A DNA stretch of 64,000 nucleotides from an uncultured Methanobrevibacter sp. (lineage in GTDB: Archaea; Methanobacteriota; Methanobacteria; Methanobacteriales; Methanobacteriaceae), in NCBI RefSeq assembly GCF_947170395.1, contig NZ_CAMVTE010000008.1:1-64000 (forward strand). The letters are read 5' to 3'. The notes beneath the pieces were generated by a model. The model made no database searches. It saw only the letters and a program-made list of their open reading frames with translations, and had not been told where the DNA came from. Below, piece by piece: positions 8,687 to 17,071 of the stretch (the first letter of the stretch is position 1; each line of letters opens with the position of its first letter). The translations under genes were made by a program, and so were the position numbers.

Positions 8687-9202
8687 ATGGATAAAAGATG
8701 GATTTATATTTTAATAATATTTATTATTGGAGTTTCATGCCTATATTTGGTTGCCGACACATCAACCACAATCGGAAAGGCAAACGTTAAGGTAAACGCT
8801 TTTCTCATTACCATACCCGATTCATACAATATCGATGATACCGGTGGAGCCTATGCCCAGCTTATAAACAGAAATACTAATGAGATAATAAACGTTGAAG
8901 ATATGGGCAAAGGAAACACAATCAAAGATTTTTCAGACATCGAAATTGACATGTTAGAAATGAACGAATCATTTAGCAAAGTGGAAAAGGGCACTTTTAA
9001 AATAGACAATGAATCATACACCTGCATCAGTTATGAAACTGACAGTGATGACAACACAACAAATCAAATAATCTACTTTACCAAATACAATCATACCTTT
9101 AGAATTGAAAGCACCAACATACAGAACAACAATACCCTAAAGGACAATATCAAATTCATCATGGATTCACTGACTCCTAATTACAAGCAAAAACAAGATT
9201 AA
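8687..9202 (+). CDS. membrane-anchored protein of unknown function in export operon
   Basis: The 171-residue product has one N-terminal hydrophobic segment (about residues 5-22, WIYILIIFIIGVSCLYLV) and a soluble remainder that should face outward. The soluble part opens with ITIPDSYNIDDTGGAYAQL and has alternating beta-type strands. It loosely resembles small PsbP/DcrB-like lipoprotein folds, but I do not recognise a named family. It lies 8 nt after the ATPase gene and 12 nt before the glycosyltransferase gene, with AGG 7 nt before ATG, so it belongs to the operon. A role in polymer assembly or attachment at the outer membrane face is possible from context alone. Confidence 0.75.
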   Translation: MDKRWIYILIIFIIGVSCLYLVADTSTTIGKANVKVNAFLITIPDSYNIDDTGGAYAQLINRNTNEIINVEDMGKGNTIKDFSDIEIDMLEMNESFSKVEKGTFKIDNESYTCISYETDSDDNTTNQIIYFTKYNHTFRIESTNIQNNNTLKDNIKFIMDSLTPNYKQKQD

Positions 9203-9214
9203 TAAGATGAGAAT

Positions 9215-11794
9215 ATGGATGGCTTTAAGTTTTCAATTATCATTTCGGCGTATAACTCTGAAATCGATATTTCAAGATGCATAAAATCCATTGTAAATCA
9301 GACATTGAATTTTAAAAACAATGTTGAAATAATACTCATTAATGACGGCAGCAGAGACAAGACAAATGAAATCTGCAAGGACTATGCATCAAAATATCCT
9401 GAAAACATTCAATATATCTCCAAAAAGCATGAAGGCAAGGGCGCAAGCAGAAACTTGGGACTTCAGTTTGCAAAGGGAGAATACATTGAATTTCTTGATG
9501 GAGACGATTACCTTTCAAGAAATGCATTGAGAAATGTATTGGACTTTTTTGAAAACAACAGAAAGATAGATATCGTTTCAATACCAACCATCTTTCTGAA
9601 ATCTGAAAACAGTTTCCCTTATTTTGATTTGAAATATGAAAAAACCGGTGTGGTCAACCTAATTGAAAATCCCGAGTTCATACAAATACAGACAAACCCC
9701 TGCTTTTTTAGAAGGTCCGTCCTCAAAAATGTCAATTTCTCAAATCAGCTGAAACTTTCAGAAGATATCTTCTTTATCAACAACATATTAATTGAAAATC
9801 CTAACCTTGGAATCTGCAGGGAATGCAATTACTACAACAATAAAGTCAAACCTAAAGCTGCATTGTTGAATATTATCCCAAATGCAAAGGAAGTGAATGA
9901 TTCTGAAGTTAAGTATTTTCTAAAAAACCTGATTGAAAATGCCGTTGAAAACTTCACCCAGATTCCGGATTTCATCCAAAATACTATCATTTACTACTTT
10001 AACGAAATCATTCTAAACGAATCAATCAACGAAAAGTTGACCAAAAAGGAAATAAAAAAAGTAAGCAGTGAAATGAGGGATATTCTAAAATACATAGATG
10101 ACGAGAACATCTACAATAAAGACCACATTGATGAGAAAATTAAAACATTTCTGCTGTATCTTAAAAACGATTATTCCTATACTGAAAACGATTTCATTAA
10201 ATTGACAAAGTATTTGAAATTAGACACTATTTTCATTGACATCTATGAAATCCTCGATGATGAATTGCATATCCTTGCAAACATCAACTCAATAGCAGAA
10301 TATGAAAAGATAAATGTCTATGTCAATGATGAAAAAGTGAAAACAAAAACACTTGAATTTCCACAAAGGGAAAAATATTATCTCAATGAAAAATACCTCT
10401 CCAACCATACATTTGAATTTCGCTACAAACTGGATGGAAATAAAAAATATGCCATCAGATTTGAGACAAACATCAACAAAAAGTTAAACATTGACTTTTC
10501 AAGACCCTGCAACTTCTCAAAAGTCGGAGGATATGCAAAAACAAAAAAATACCTCAGCACCTTAAAAAATAATCAAATTCACATTGCACGAAAAAGCAGA
10601 ACAGACTGGATAAAAAATGAAATCAGAACCCTGGCAAGAATGCTGAAAAACAGGACCCCCGGATTTGAAACCGCAATCCCAATACGCATGATATACATGG
10701 CATTATACCCGTTTTTAAAGAACAAGCGAATTTGGTTTTACATGGATTTTCCAACAATAGCTGACGACAATGGAATGCATCTTTTCAAATATTCAATAAA
10801 ACAGGACGATAAGGACATTAAAAAGTACTTTATTATCGACAAGAACACACCATATTATGAAAAAATGAAAGAGATAGGTCCCGTAATAGGATATCATTCA
10901 ATAAAACATAGGATTTTGGGTCTTTTTGCAGAAAAAATCATTACTTCCCATCCAGACAACAACTACATCTATGCTTTTTGGGGCCATTACCCTAATTTTG
11001 CTGGCCTTCTCAAATCAAGCACATTATTTTTACAGCACGGAATAACCCTTAACAACATTTCCGGCTGGCTTAATAAATTTGACAAAAACCTTGATTTCAT
11101 GTTAACAGCATCCCAAAAGGAATACGATTCACTGTTCAAATACTATTATAACTATGATGAGGACATCATCCAACTTTTGGGTTTTCCAAGATTTGACAAT
11201 CTGAAAGATGAAAAGACAAAAACTATTTTGCTGATGCCTTCCTGGAGAAGATATCTGAATCAGGAAAACAAATACACAATCAGCAATTCCAACTATCTGA
11301 AAACATACAATTCCCTTATAAATAATAAAAAACTGATTCAAACACTAAAGGACAACAATTATAAAATAATTTTCAGACCGCATCCTCATGTTTACGAATT
11401 CATAGGGCTTTTTGATGAAAACGAATACATTAAAATTGATTATGAAAGAGGCAGCTATCAGGATCTGTTCAAAACCGGAGCCATTTTAATCACCGACTAT
11501 TCATCTGTGGCCTTTGATTTTGCATATCTCAAAAAACCGGTTTTATATTACCATTACGGTGAAGATTATCATTTCAATCTCGAAGAAAGTTACTTCAATT
11601 ATGAAACCATGGGTTTCGGTGAGGTATGTTCCAGTGAGGATGAATTGGTTGAGGTAATTGGAGAATATATTGAAAACGACTGTGAAATGAAGGAAAAGCA
11701 CATTAAAAACGTTGAAGACTACTTCATATTCACTGACAAAAACAACTGTAAAAGAGTGCACGAAGCCATTAGTAAAATTCCGCCTAGAGACTGA
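9215..11794 (+). CDS. GT2 glycosyltransferase fused to CDP-glycerol glycerophosphotransferase
   Basis: The 859-residue protein has two catalytic parts. Residues 1-220 are a GT-A family 2 glycosyltransferase (FSIIISAYNSE, LINDGSRD, and DGDD near residue 94 for metal/sugar-nucleotide binding). Residues about 490-855 match TagB/TagF-type glycerophosphotransferases: FLQHGITLNN, RPHPHVYEF, and TDYSSVAFDFAYLKKPVLYY near 770. The middle (about 220-480) is a linker with beta-rich character. The enzyme would add a sugar and a polyol-phosphate unit to a lipid-linked acceptor on the inner membrane face, which fits the exporter encoded upstream. Its TGA overlaps the convergent GNAT gene by 11 bp. The domain calls are firm; the donor (CDP-glycerol or another CDP-polyol) is inferred from the family. 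Confidence 0.88.
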   Translation: MDGFKFSIIISAYNSEIDISRCIKSIVNQTLNFKNNVEIILINDGSRDKTNEICKDYASKYPENIQYISKKHEGKGASRNLGLQFAKGEYIEFLDGDDYLSRNALRNVLDFFENNRKIDIVSIPTIFLKSENSFPYFDLKYEKTGVVNLIENPEFIQIQTNPCFFRRSVLKNVNFSNQLKLSEDIFFINNILIENPNLGICRECNYYNNKVKPKAALLNIIPNAKEVNDSEVKYFLKNLIENAVENFTQIPDFIQNTIIYYFNEIILNESINEKLTKKEIKKVSSEMRDILKYIDDENIYNKDHIDEKIKTFLLYLKNDYSYTENDFIKLTKYLKLDTIFIDIYEILDDELHILANINSIAEYEKINVYVNDEKVKTKTLEFPQREKYYLNEKYLSNHTFEFRYKLDGNKKYAIRFETNINKKLNIDFSRPCNFSKVGGYAKTKKYLSTLKNNQIHIARKSRTDWIKNEIRTLARMLKNRTPGFETAIPIRMIYMALYPFLKNKRIWFYMDFPTIADDNGMHLFKYSIKQDDKDIKKYFIIDKNTPYYEKMKEIGPVIGYHSIKHRILGLFAEKIITSHPDNNYIYAFWGHYPNFAGLLKSSTLFLQHGITLNNISGWLNKFDKNLDFMLTASQKEYDSLFKYYYNYDEDIIQLLGFPRFDNLKDEKTKTILLMPSWRRYLNQENKYTISNSNYLKTYNSLINNKKLIQTLKDNNYKIIFRPHPHVYEFIGLFDENEYIKIDYERGSYQDLFKTGAILITDYSSVAFDFAYLKKPVLYYHYGEDYHFNLEESYFNYETMGFGEVCSSEDELVEVIGEYIENDCEMKEKHIKNVEDYFIFTDKNNCKRVHEAISKIPPRD

Positions 11795-12362
11795 ACTCCA
11801 TATTGTGCATTCCCCTTTCAAAACTGCCTATCTTAACTCTTTTTTTATTGAACTCCTTAAATCCTATAGATTCATAAAGTTTTTTGGCGCCTTTATTTCT
11901 AAAGTCGGCATCGAGAATTACGCGAGAATAGTTTTTAGACCTTGCATAATTGATTACATCACATACTACCTTTCTTCCAAGGCCACATCCTCTTTGGGAT
12001 TCATCGATGGCCACTTCGGCAAGGTACAGATCACCTTCTTCAATGTCGCATAAAACAAAATGATCCAGAATATCCACCAAAAATAGCTTTGGGGATTTCC
12101 AGTGAAATTCATGCTTGTCATCATGCAGATAGATGCTTACATAACCTATAATCTTGTTATTTTCATCCAAAATGACCTTAAAATAATTATTTAAACTTTT
12201 TTTGGATAAATATTTTGAAATCGCATCGATTGCATCCTTATCGGATTTGAAAAACATGTCGAAAGTTCTATAGTCAACATCATAAACTAACTTGGCAACC
12301 TGTGAAACGTCATGTTTTTGCTTATCAAAAGTCTCGTAAATCAAATCAATCACTGTTAACAA
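11784..12362 (-). CDS. GNAT family N-acetyltransferase
   Basis: This acetyl-CoA-dependent transferase has up to 192 residues. The acetyl-CoA pyrophosphate-binding motif is QRGCGLG, preceded by the strand LYLAEVAID and followed by [29 protein letters not shown], the typical GNAT C-terminal half. The substrate cannot be predicted. The start is uncertain: TTG at 12362 or GTG at 12353, both inside the end of larB, so the two genes overlap by up to 17 bp and are probably translationally coupled. At the other end it overlaps the convergent glycerophosphotransferase gene. Confidence 0.85.
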   Translation of the reverse strand: MLTVIDLIYETFDKQKHDVSQVAKLVYDVDYRTFDMFFKSDKDAIDAISKYLSKKSLNNYFKVILDENNKIIGYVSIYLHDDKHEFHWKSPKLFLVDILDHFVLCDIEEGDLYLAEVAIDESQRGCGLGRKVVCDVINYARSKNYSRVILDADFRNKGAKKLYESIGFKEFNKKRVKIGSFERGMHNMEFSL

Positions 12363-13107
12363 TAGTCAATGCAAAAACACCTGCTCCAAAACCATTGTCA
12401 ATATTGACAACAGCTATGCCCGGAGCGCATGACTGAAGCATCGCATCCAAAGCCACACGGCCGCCTTCTCCTACACCATATCCAACAGAGGTCGGAACAC
12501 CAATTACAGGAACGTCCACAAGCCCTGCAACAACTGAAGGAAGCGCACCTTCCATTCCGGCACATACTATAAATGCCCTGACGCCTTCCTTAACCATATG
12601 CGCAATTTGGGGAAACAGCCTGTGAATTCCGGCAACTCCTATATCATATGAGGTAATCGCTTCACATCCCCCTTCCTCTACAATTACACGGGCCTCTTCG
12701 GCTATGTTAATGTCGGAAGTGCCGGCAGTAATGATGCCTATCTTTGCAATATTTTCTTTTGTCCTTTCCTGCTTTCTTATAACCAATATCTGGGCCTTTT
12801 TATTGTAATCAAGGATAAATGAGTTATCACCCAAATCGTCCAAAATCTTCTCATACCTTTCATCGGACAGCTTGGTTATTATCAAATCATCATCATTGTT
12901 TTCCAGATACTTTTCAATAATCAGCAATAAATCGTCATAATCCTTGCTTGGAGAAAAGACCGCTTCGGGAAAACCTGTTCGACTGCTGCGCTTGCTGTCA
13001 AATTGAGCAATCCCGTCAAGTTCCAAAATGGCATCTGCCTTCAGGAGATTTTCAGCGTCGTTTATATCAATTTCCCCATTAATCAGTCTTTCAAGTATTT
13101 CTTTCAT
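12346..13107 (-). CDS. larB: LarB-like protein (nickel-pincer cofactor carboxylase/hydrolase)
   Basis: The 253-residue protein has the LarB layout: a helical N-terminal region ([22 protein letters not shown]) and a PurE-like Rossmann domain from about residue 125 with [29 protein letters not shown] and [18 protein letters not shown]. LarB carboxylates and hydrolyses nicotinic acid adenine dinucleotide at the start of nickel-pincer nucleotide synthesis. LarC and LarE are not in the window. It starts from a leaderless position (ATG 13107, about 25 nt from a TATA centre) and is divergent from hypF, another nickel-enzyme maturation gene. The family call is strong; whether this archaeon makes the full cofactor cannot be seen here. 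Confidence 0.9.
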   Translation of the reverse strand: MKEILERLINGEIDINDAENLLKADAILELDGIAQFDSKRSSRTGFPEAVFSPSKDYDDLLLIIEKYLENNDDDLIITKLSDERYEKILDDLGDNSFILDYNKKAQILVIRKQERTKENIAKIGIITAGTSDINIAEEARVIVEEGGCEAITSYDIGVAGIHRLFPQIAHMVKEGVRAFIVCAGMEGALPSVVAGLVDVPVIGVPTSVGYGVGEGGRVALDAMLQSCAPGIAVVNIDNGFGAGVFALTIVNSD

Positions 13108-13123
13108 ATTACTAATTAGGATA

Positions 13124-13141
13124 AAATTTTATATAAAATTT
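13124..13141. promoter_or_regulatory. palindromic TATA element shared by larB and hypF
   Basis: AAATTTTATATAAAATTT is a perfect 18-bp palindrome. Its centre is about 25.5 nt from the larB ATG (13107) and 27.5 nt from the hypF ATG (13160), the archaeal TATA-to-start spacing in both directions. Neither gene has a Shine-Dalgarno, so both mRNAs should be leaderless. Confidence 0.7.
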
Positions 13142-13159
13142 AACTTAAATAATATATTT

Positions 13160-15400
13160 ATGAAAGCCCGAAAGATTTTAACCCAAGGTATAGTTCAAGG
13201 TGTGGGATTCAGGCCTTACGTGTATCGTCTTGCATCCGAATTGGACCTTAAAGGACACGTGAGAAACCTTGGAAATGTGGTTGAAATCATAATTGAGGGC
13301 GACAAAACCGATTTGTTTATTGAAAGACTACCGAAGGAACTGCCACCAATAGCCAAAATAGATTCCATGAGCATTGATGATGTTGACGAAATCTGTTATG
13401 CTGATTTTCAGATTCTTGAAAGCGGTGATGAATATTCCGGCATCAGCGTAATTCCGCCCGACATTGCAATTTGTGATAAATGCCTTGAGGAAATAAGAAA
13501 TCCAAAAGACAGGCGATACAAATACGCATTCAATGCATGTACAGATTGCGGACCGAGGTTTACAGTCATTGAAAGTGTTCCATATGACAGAATCAGGACT
13601 TCAATGGATGAATTTCCGCTATGTGACGAGTGTCTTGTCGAATACAGGCAACCTCTTGACCGAAGATATCATGGAGAGGCTATTTGCTGTCCTGACTGCG
13701 GACCCCAAATGGCGTTTTATGACAAACAGAATAAAATCTATACGGAAAATCCCATTAAAATGGGAGCGGACGTTCTTAAAGACGGGAAAATACTGGCCAT
13801 TAAAGGGATTGGCGGAACACACCTTGTTGTTGATGCATATAATGATGAGGCAATAAAGGAATTGAGAAAACGTTTGAACCGTCCAAATCAGGCATTTGCG
13901 GTCATGAGCAAAGATTTAAAATCAGTTCAAAACTACGCCCAGATGTCTGAAAAGGAAATCCGAACAATCACATCAAATAAAAGGCCAATCGTTATTTTAA
14001 AGAAAAACGACAACTACCCTTTCCCGGACAGCCTATCACCGGGACTTCACAACATAGGAGTCATGCTTCCATACTCACCAATGCACTATCTGCTTTTTGA
14101 TGAAGGCGAAATTGACACCTACGTAATGACTTCGGCAAATATCCCCGGAGAGCCGATGATGATTGAAAACGAAGACATTATAGGCGGAGTCAATGATTAT
14201 TCCCTTGTTCACAACCGCAGAATTCTAAACAGGTGTGACGATTCAGTCATAAGATTCAGAAACAATGAACTGTCATTCATAAGAAGGTCTCGGGGATACA
14301 CTCCCGAACCATATACCATCAGCTATGAGGTAAATGACCTTAATGTGCTTGCATTGGGCCCTGAGCTTGACGTGACATTTTCAATAGCCAAGGACAATAT
14401 AGTTTATCCTTCGCAGCATATCGGAAACACCAACAAACCGAAGACATTGGAGTTTCTGCGCCAAGCCATTGAAAATATGGAAAGAATTACCAAAATCAAT
14501 GAATTTGATGTTATTGCATGTGATATGCATCCCCACTTTTTTACAACAAGGCTTGCCCATGAACTGGCGGAAAAATATGGCTGCGAAGTGCTGCCTGTCC
14601 AGCACCACCATGCCCATTCAGCAGCTCTTGCAAATGACCATTCCATTGATGAAATAATAGTCATTGCCGCTGACGGAGTGGGATATGGAAGTGACGGCAC
14701 AAGCTGGGGCGGTGAAATCCTTTATACCGACATCAATAGCTTTGAAAGATTGGGCCATTTGAAACCTCAGCTGATGCCCGGAGGAGATGTGGCAACCAGA
14801 TATCCTGCAAGGATGCTTGCAAGTATTCTAAATGACGAAAAACTAATTAATAATTATGCAAATTATTTCAAATATGGCGAAAGGGAAATCGGCATGATTT
14901 TCAAACAGCTCGAATCCGGATTGAATGTGGGAACAACAACAAGTACCGGAAGAGTACTGGATTCAATGGCAGTTGCCCTTGAAGTATGTCATGAAAGAAC
15001 ATACGAAGGGGAATGTTCCATGAAACTTGAATCCTGCGCATATTATGCAACCGAAGATTTGGAAATCCCATATTTGATTGAAAATAATACTCTAAACACA
15101 ACAGAAATCCTAAAGGAAGTTGTTAAACTATATCAAAACGGAGAAAAAAAGGCAAATGTCGCATATGCAGGACAGAATGCAGTTGCAAAAGGTCTGGCAG
15201 AACTTGCAGTCAGGGTCTCTGATAAAAAGAATATTCAGGATATAGGCGCTACCGGAGGAGTATTTTATAACGAAGCCATCACAAATGCCGTCAAAAATCA
15301 TGTTGAAGGCAACGGATGCAAATTCATCCAACATCTAAACACCTGTGCTGGAGACGGATCCGTTTCACTCGGACAGGCAATTATTTCAAAAAAAGAATAA
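13160..15400 (+). CDS. hypF: carbamoyltransferase HypF
   Basis: HypF uses carbamoyl phosphate and ATP to carbamoylate HypE, making the cyanide ligands of [NiFe]-hydrogenases. The start at 13160 (746 residues) is chosen because the acylphosphatase domain begins there (GIVQGVGFRPYVYRLA near residue 10) and the TATA spacing fits; an upstream extension would run through the promoter. Domains in order are acylphosphatase (1-90), two paired zinc-finger blocks (CDKCLEE...CTDCGPRF and CDECLVEY...CCPDCGPQ, about 105-185), a YrdC-like domain (195-375) and a Kae1-like domain (390-746) with HHHAHSAAL near 482. All expected motifs are present. The gene is monocistronic and ends at a bidirectional hairpin. 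Confidence 0.97.
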   Translation: MKARKILTQGIVQGVGFRPYVYRLASELDLKGHVRNLGNVVEIIIEGDKTDLFIERLPKELPPIAKIDSMSIDDVDEICYADFQILESGDEYSGISVIPPDIAICDKCLEEIRNPKDRRYKYAFNACTDCGPRFTVIESVPYDRIRTSMDEFPLCDECLVEYRQPLDRRYHGEAICCPDCGPQMAFYDKQNKIYTENPIKMGADVLKDGKILAIKGIGGTHLVVDAYNDEAIKELRKRLNRPNQAFAVMSKDLKSVQNYAQMSEKEIRTITSNKRPIVILKKNDNYPFPDSLSPGLHNIGVMLPYSPMHYLLFDEGEIDTYVMTSANIPGEPMMIENEDIIGGVNDYSLVHNRRILNRCDDSVIRFRNNELSFIRRSRGYTPEPYTISYEVNDLNVLALGPELDVTFSIAKDNIVYPSQHIGNTNKPKTLEFLRQAIENMERITKINEFDVIACDMHPHFFTTRLAHELAEKYGCEVLPVQHHHAHSAALANDHSIDEIIVIAADGVGYGSDGTSWGGEILYTDINSFERLGHLKPQLMPGGDVATRYPARMLASILNDEKLINNYANYFKYGEREIGMIFKQLESGLNVGTTTSTGRVLDSMAVALEVCHERTYEGECSMKLESCAYYATEDLEIPYLIENNTLNTTEILKEVVKLYQNGEKKANVAYAGQNAVAKGLAELAVRVSDKKNIQDIGATGGVFYNEAITNAVKNHVEGNGCKFIQHLNTCAGDGSVSLGQAIISKKE

Positions 15401-15402
15401 AA

Positions 15403-15426
15403 AATGGTTTATGCAAATAAACCATT
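15403..15426. terminator. bidirectional terminator hairpin between hypF and the regulator gene
   Basis: AATGGTTTAT and ATAAACCATT form a 10-bp stem with a 4-nt loop. On the minus strand it is followed by a T-rich tract (complement of the A-run at about 15390-15402), which suits the minus-strand regulator gene ending at 15451; it also lies 2 nt after the hypF stop. Confidence 0.7.
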
Positions 15427-15450
15427 GAATTAATGACCACAAAAAAGTTT

Positions 15451-16017
15451 TTATCTGTTATTTAAAGTTCTCTCAAGAATATATTCGGCCCTTTCCTTAA
15501 GGTTGCCGTATAATCTTATCTGATTTTTAAGCTCATCTATCGCTTCAAGCTGGCCTGAATCTATTCTCTTTTCAATATCCAATAATTTTGACCATTCGTC
15601 ACCTGAAGGAAGCTGAAGGGTGTTTAACATGTCCTCTGAAAGGTTTACGTCAAAGGTGTTTCTGTTAATGGTAATGTGAATGTTAACCTCATTTTGCAAA
15701 TCATAATATTTACGCGGACGACCTCTCAGGATTTTTTTATATGAAGAGTTCAGGATACCTATCTCTTCCATTGCACGCAAATGTTCTATGATTGCCTTTT
15801 GACCGATGTCGAGTTCATTAGATATTTCACTGACGAACATAGGCTCTTCCCTTAAAAGGTTAATGATGTCTCTTCTGGTTTTACAACCCATTACATCGAG
15901 GATATCCTCTTTATCAATCTCTCCTAAGTGGTCGTTATAGTTTCCTCTAATTTCTATGTGGCCATTAGAAGAATTGACATTTCTATTATTTTTTCGAATG
16001 TCGTTACTATCTGTCAT
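15451..16017 (-). CDS. winged-helix (ArsR-type) transcription regulator beside the heat-shock genes
   Basis: The 188-residue protein carries a winged helix at about residues 35-105: LDVMGCKTRRDIINLLREE, FVSEISNELDIGQKAIIEHL as the helix-turn-helix, then GILNSSYKKILRGRPRKYYDL as the wing. The C-terminal half is helical and may dimerise. The ATG at 16017 is about 27 nt from a TATA-like element (16040-16050), so the mRNA is probably leaderless. It is divergent from grpE-dnaK-dnaJ, and a 10-bp motif TTTTTGTTAC occurs once just upstream of its own TATA box and twice at the chaperone promoter. It may therefore control the chaperones and itself; this is inferred from context. Confidence 0.85.
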   Translation of the reverse strand: MTDSNDIRKNNRNVNSSNGHIEIRGNYNDHLGEIDKEDILDVMGCKTRRDIINLLREEPMFVSEISNELDIGQKAIIEHLRAMEEIGILNSSYKKILRGRPRKYYDLQNEVNIHITINRNTFDVNLSEDMLNTLQLPSGDEWSKLLDIEKRIDSGQLEAIDELKNQIRLYGNLKERAEYILERTLNNR

Positions 16018-16057
16018 GATTATACATTATATTAAAGATAATATATAAATCCCTATG

Positions 16058-16067
16058 TTTTTGTTAC
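16058..16067 (+). promoter_or_regulatory. TTTTTGTTAC motif upstream of the regulator gene
   Basis: This copy of the 10-bp motif also found twice at the chaperone promoter sits directly upstream of the regulator's TATA-like element, where BRE and activator or repressor contacts occur. The rest of the 457-bp regulator-grpE spacer holds no credible gene. Confidence 0.45.
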
Positions 16068-16250
16068 AACATGTAAGAAAAGGATTAACCCCCCAAATGA
16101 GCATTAAAAATAGAGAATACCAAACCCAACAATTTTTAAAAATCTGAAATATGCAAAAATCCCATATTTTAAAATATAAAATAACATAAGCAAGATTCAA
16201 TGCAAATAAATGATTTAAATCGAATATCACAAACACTTTCATTATCGAAA

Positions 16251-16308
16251 CCTTTATATAACTTTTTGTTACTATAATATAGTAAGAGAAAGATAACTTT
16301 TTGTTACT
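16251..16308 (+). promoter_or_regulatory. grpE-dnaK promoter with duplicated candidate operator
   Basis: TTTATATA (16253-16260) resembles a TATA box. A 16-bp direct repeat, ATAACTTTTTGTTACT, occurs at 16258-16273 and 16293-16308, 35 bp apart, overlapping the TATA box and the expected start site. Between them is the near-perfect inverted repeat TTACTATAATATAGTAA (16269-16285). This placement is typical of a repressor site. Transcription from here would give a 5' leader of about 190 nt before grpE. Confidence 0.55.
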
Positions 16309-16474
16309 TTAATATTTTGGTTCCGAAAAACTTGAAGTAATAACTCTGATTTGATGAACCATTTTCCTATATGTCCATAAATTCCCAAAACCAAATATTA
16401 AAGAGCATTAAGTTCAATTCTCGATTAAGAGTTATTACAAAGGTTTTTCAAACAACCCTAAAAAAGGTGTCCAT

Positions 16475-17026
16475 ATGACTGACGAAAAAAAGAGTGAAAC
16501 TGAAGTTTGCCAAGAGGATCTTCAAGAACCAACCGAAGAGGTCGTCGATGAGTTAGCCCTCAAGGATGAAGAGATTGCAAAACTCAAAGAAGATCTTGAA
16601 AAAAAGGAAGCTGAAACTCAGGAATACATTTCACTGTCTCAAAGACTGCAGGCAGATTTTGAGAATTTCAAAAAAATTACCGACAAACAGAATAAGGAAA
16701 TCATTAAATTTGCCAATGAGAACATTATAAAAGAGTTTCTTGACTGTTATGAAGACTTCGGAAGAGCTTTAGAAGTTGAAAACGATGATAATTTAAGAGA
16801 AGGAATAGAACTTACCTACAACAAGTTCAAAGACATTTTAGCAAAAGAAGGTGTGGAAGAAATTTCCGCAAAAGGCGAAAAATTCGACTTGAACAAACAT
16901 GAGGCATTGATGGTTCAAAAATCAGATGATGTTGAAAACGGATATGTCATAGAAGAACTGATGAAAGGATATATGTATAAGGATAAAGTTCTCAAATACT
17001 CAAAAGTTATTGTTTGTAAAAAATAA
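16475..17026 (+). CDS. grpE: nucleotide exchange factor GrpE
   Basis: GrpE releases ADP from DnaK. This 183-residue protein has the usual layout: an acidic N-terminal tail, a long coiled coil (about residues 30-90, Lys/Glu-rich, LKEDLEKKEAETQEYISLSQ), a FENFKK motif, and a C-terminal beta domain (GVEEISAKGEKFDLNKHEAL and VIEELMKGYMYKDKVLKYSKV). The length is normal. ATG is preceded by AAGG at 7 nt. It is the first gene of a grpE-dnaK-dnaJ cluster on the same strand, 45 nt before dnaK. Confidence 0.95.
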   Translation: MTDEKKSETEVCQEDLQEPTEEVVDELALKDEEIAKLKEDLEKKEAETQEYISLSQRLQADFENFKKITDKQNKEIIKFANENIIKEFLDCYEDFGRALEVENDDNLREGIELTYNKFKDILAKEGVEEISAKGEKFDLNKHEALMVQKSDDVENGYVIEELMKGYMYKDKVLKYSKVIVCKK

Positions 17027-17071
17027 TATTACGTTTATTTAATTATATAATAAAAAAAATTGGTGATAATT

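Noticed and set aside
13028-13159. 44-codon N-terminal extension of HypF
   Set aside because: It would run through larB and the TATA element, and the acylphosphatase domain begins right after the ATG at 13160.
17060-17071. Earlier TTG start for DnaK
   Set aside because: The added residues are the translated ribosome binding site; ATG 17072 has correct spacing and the normal DnaK N-terminus.
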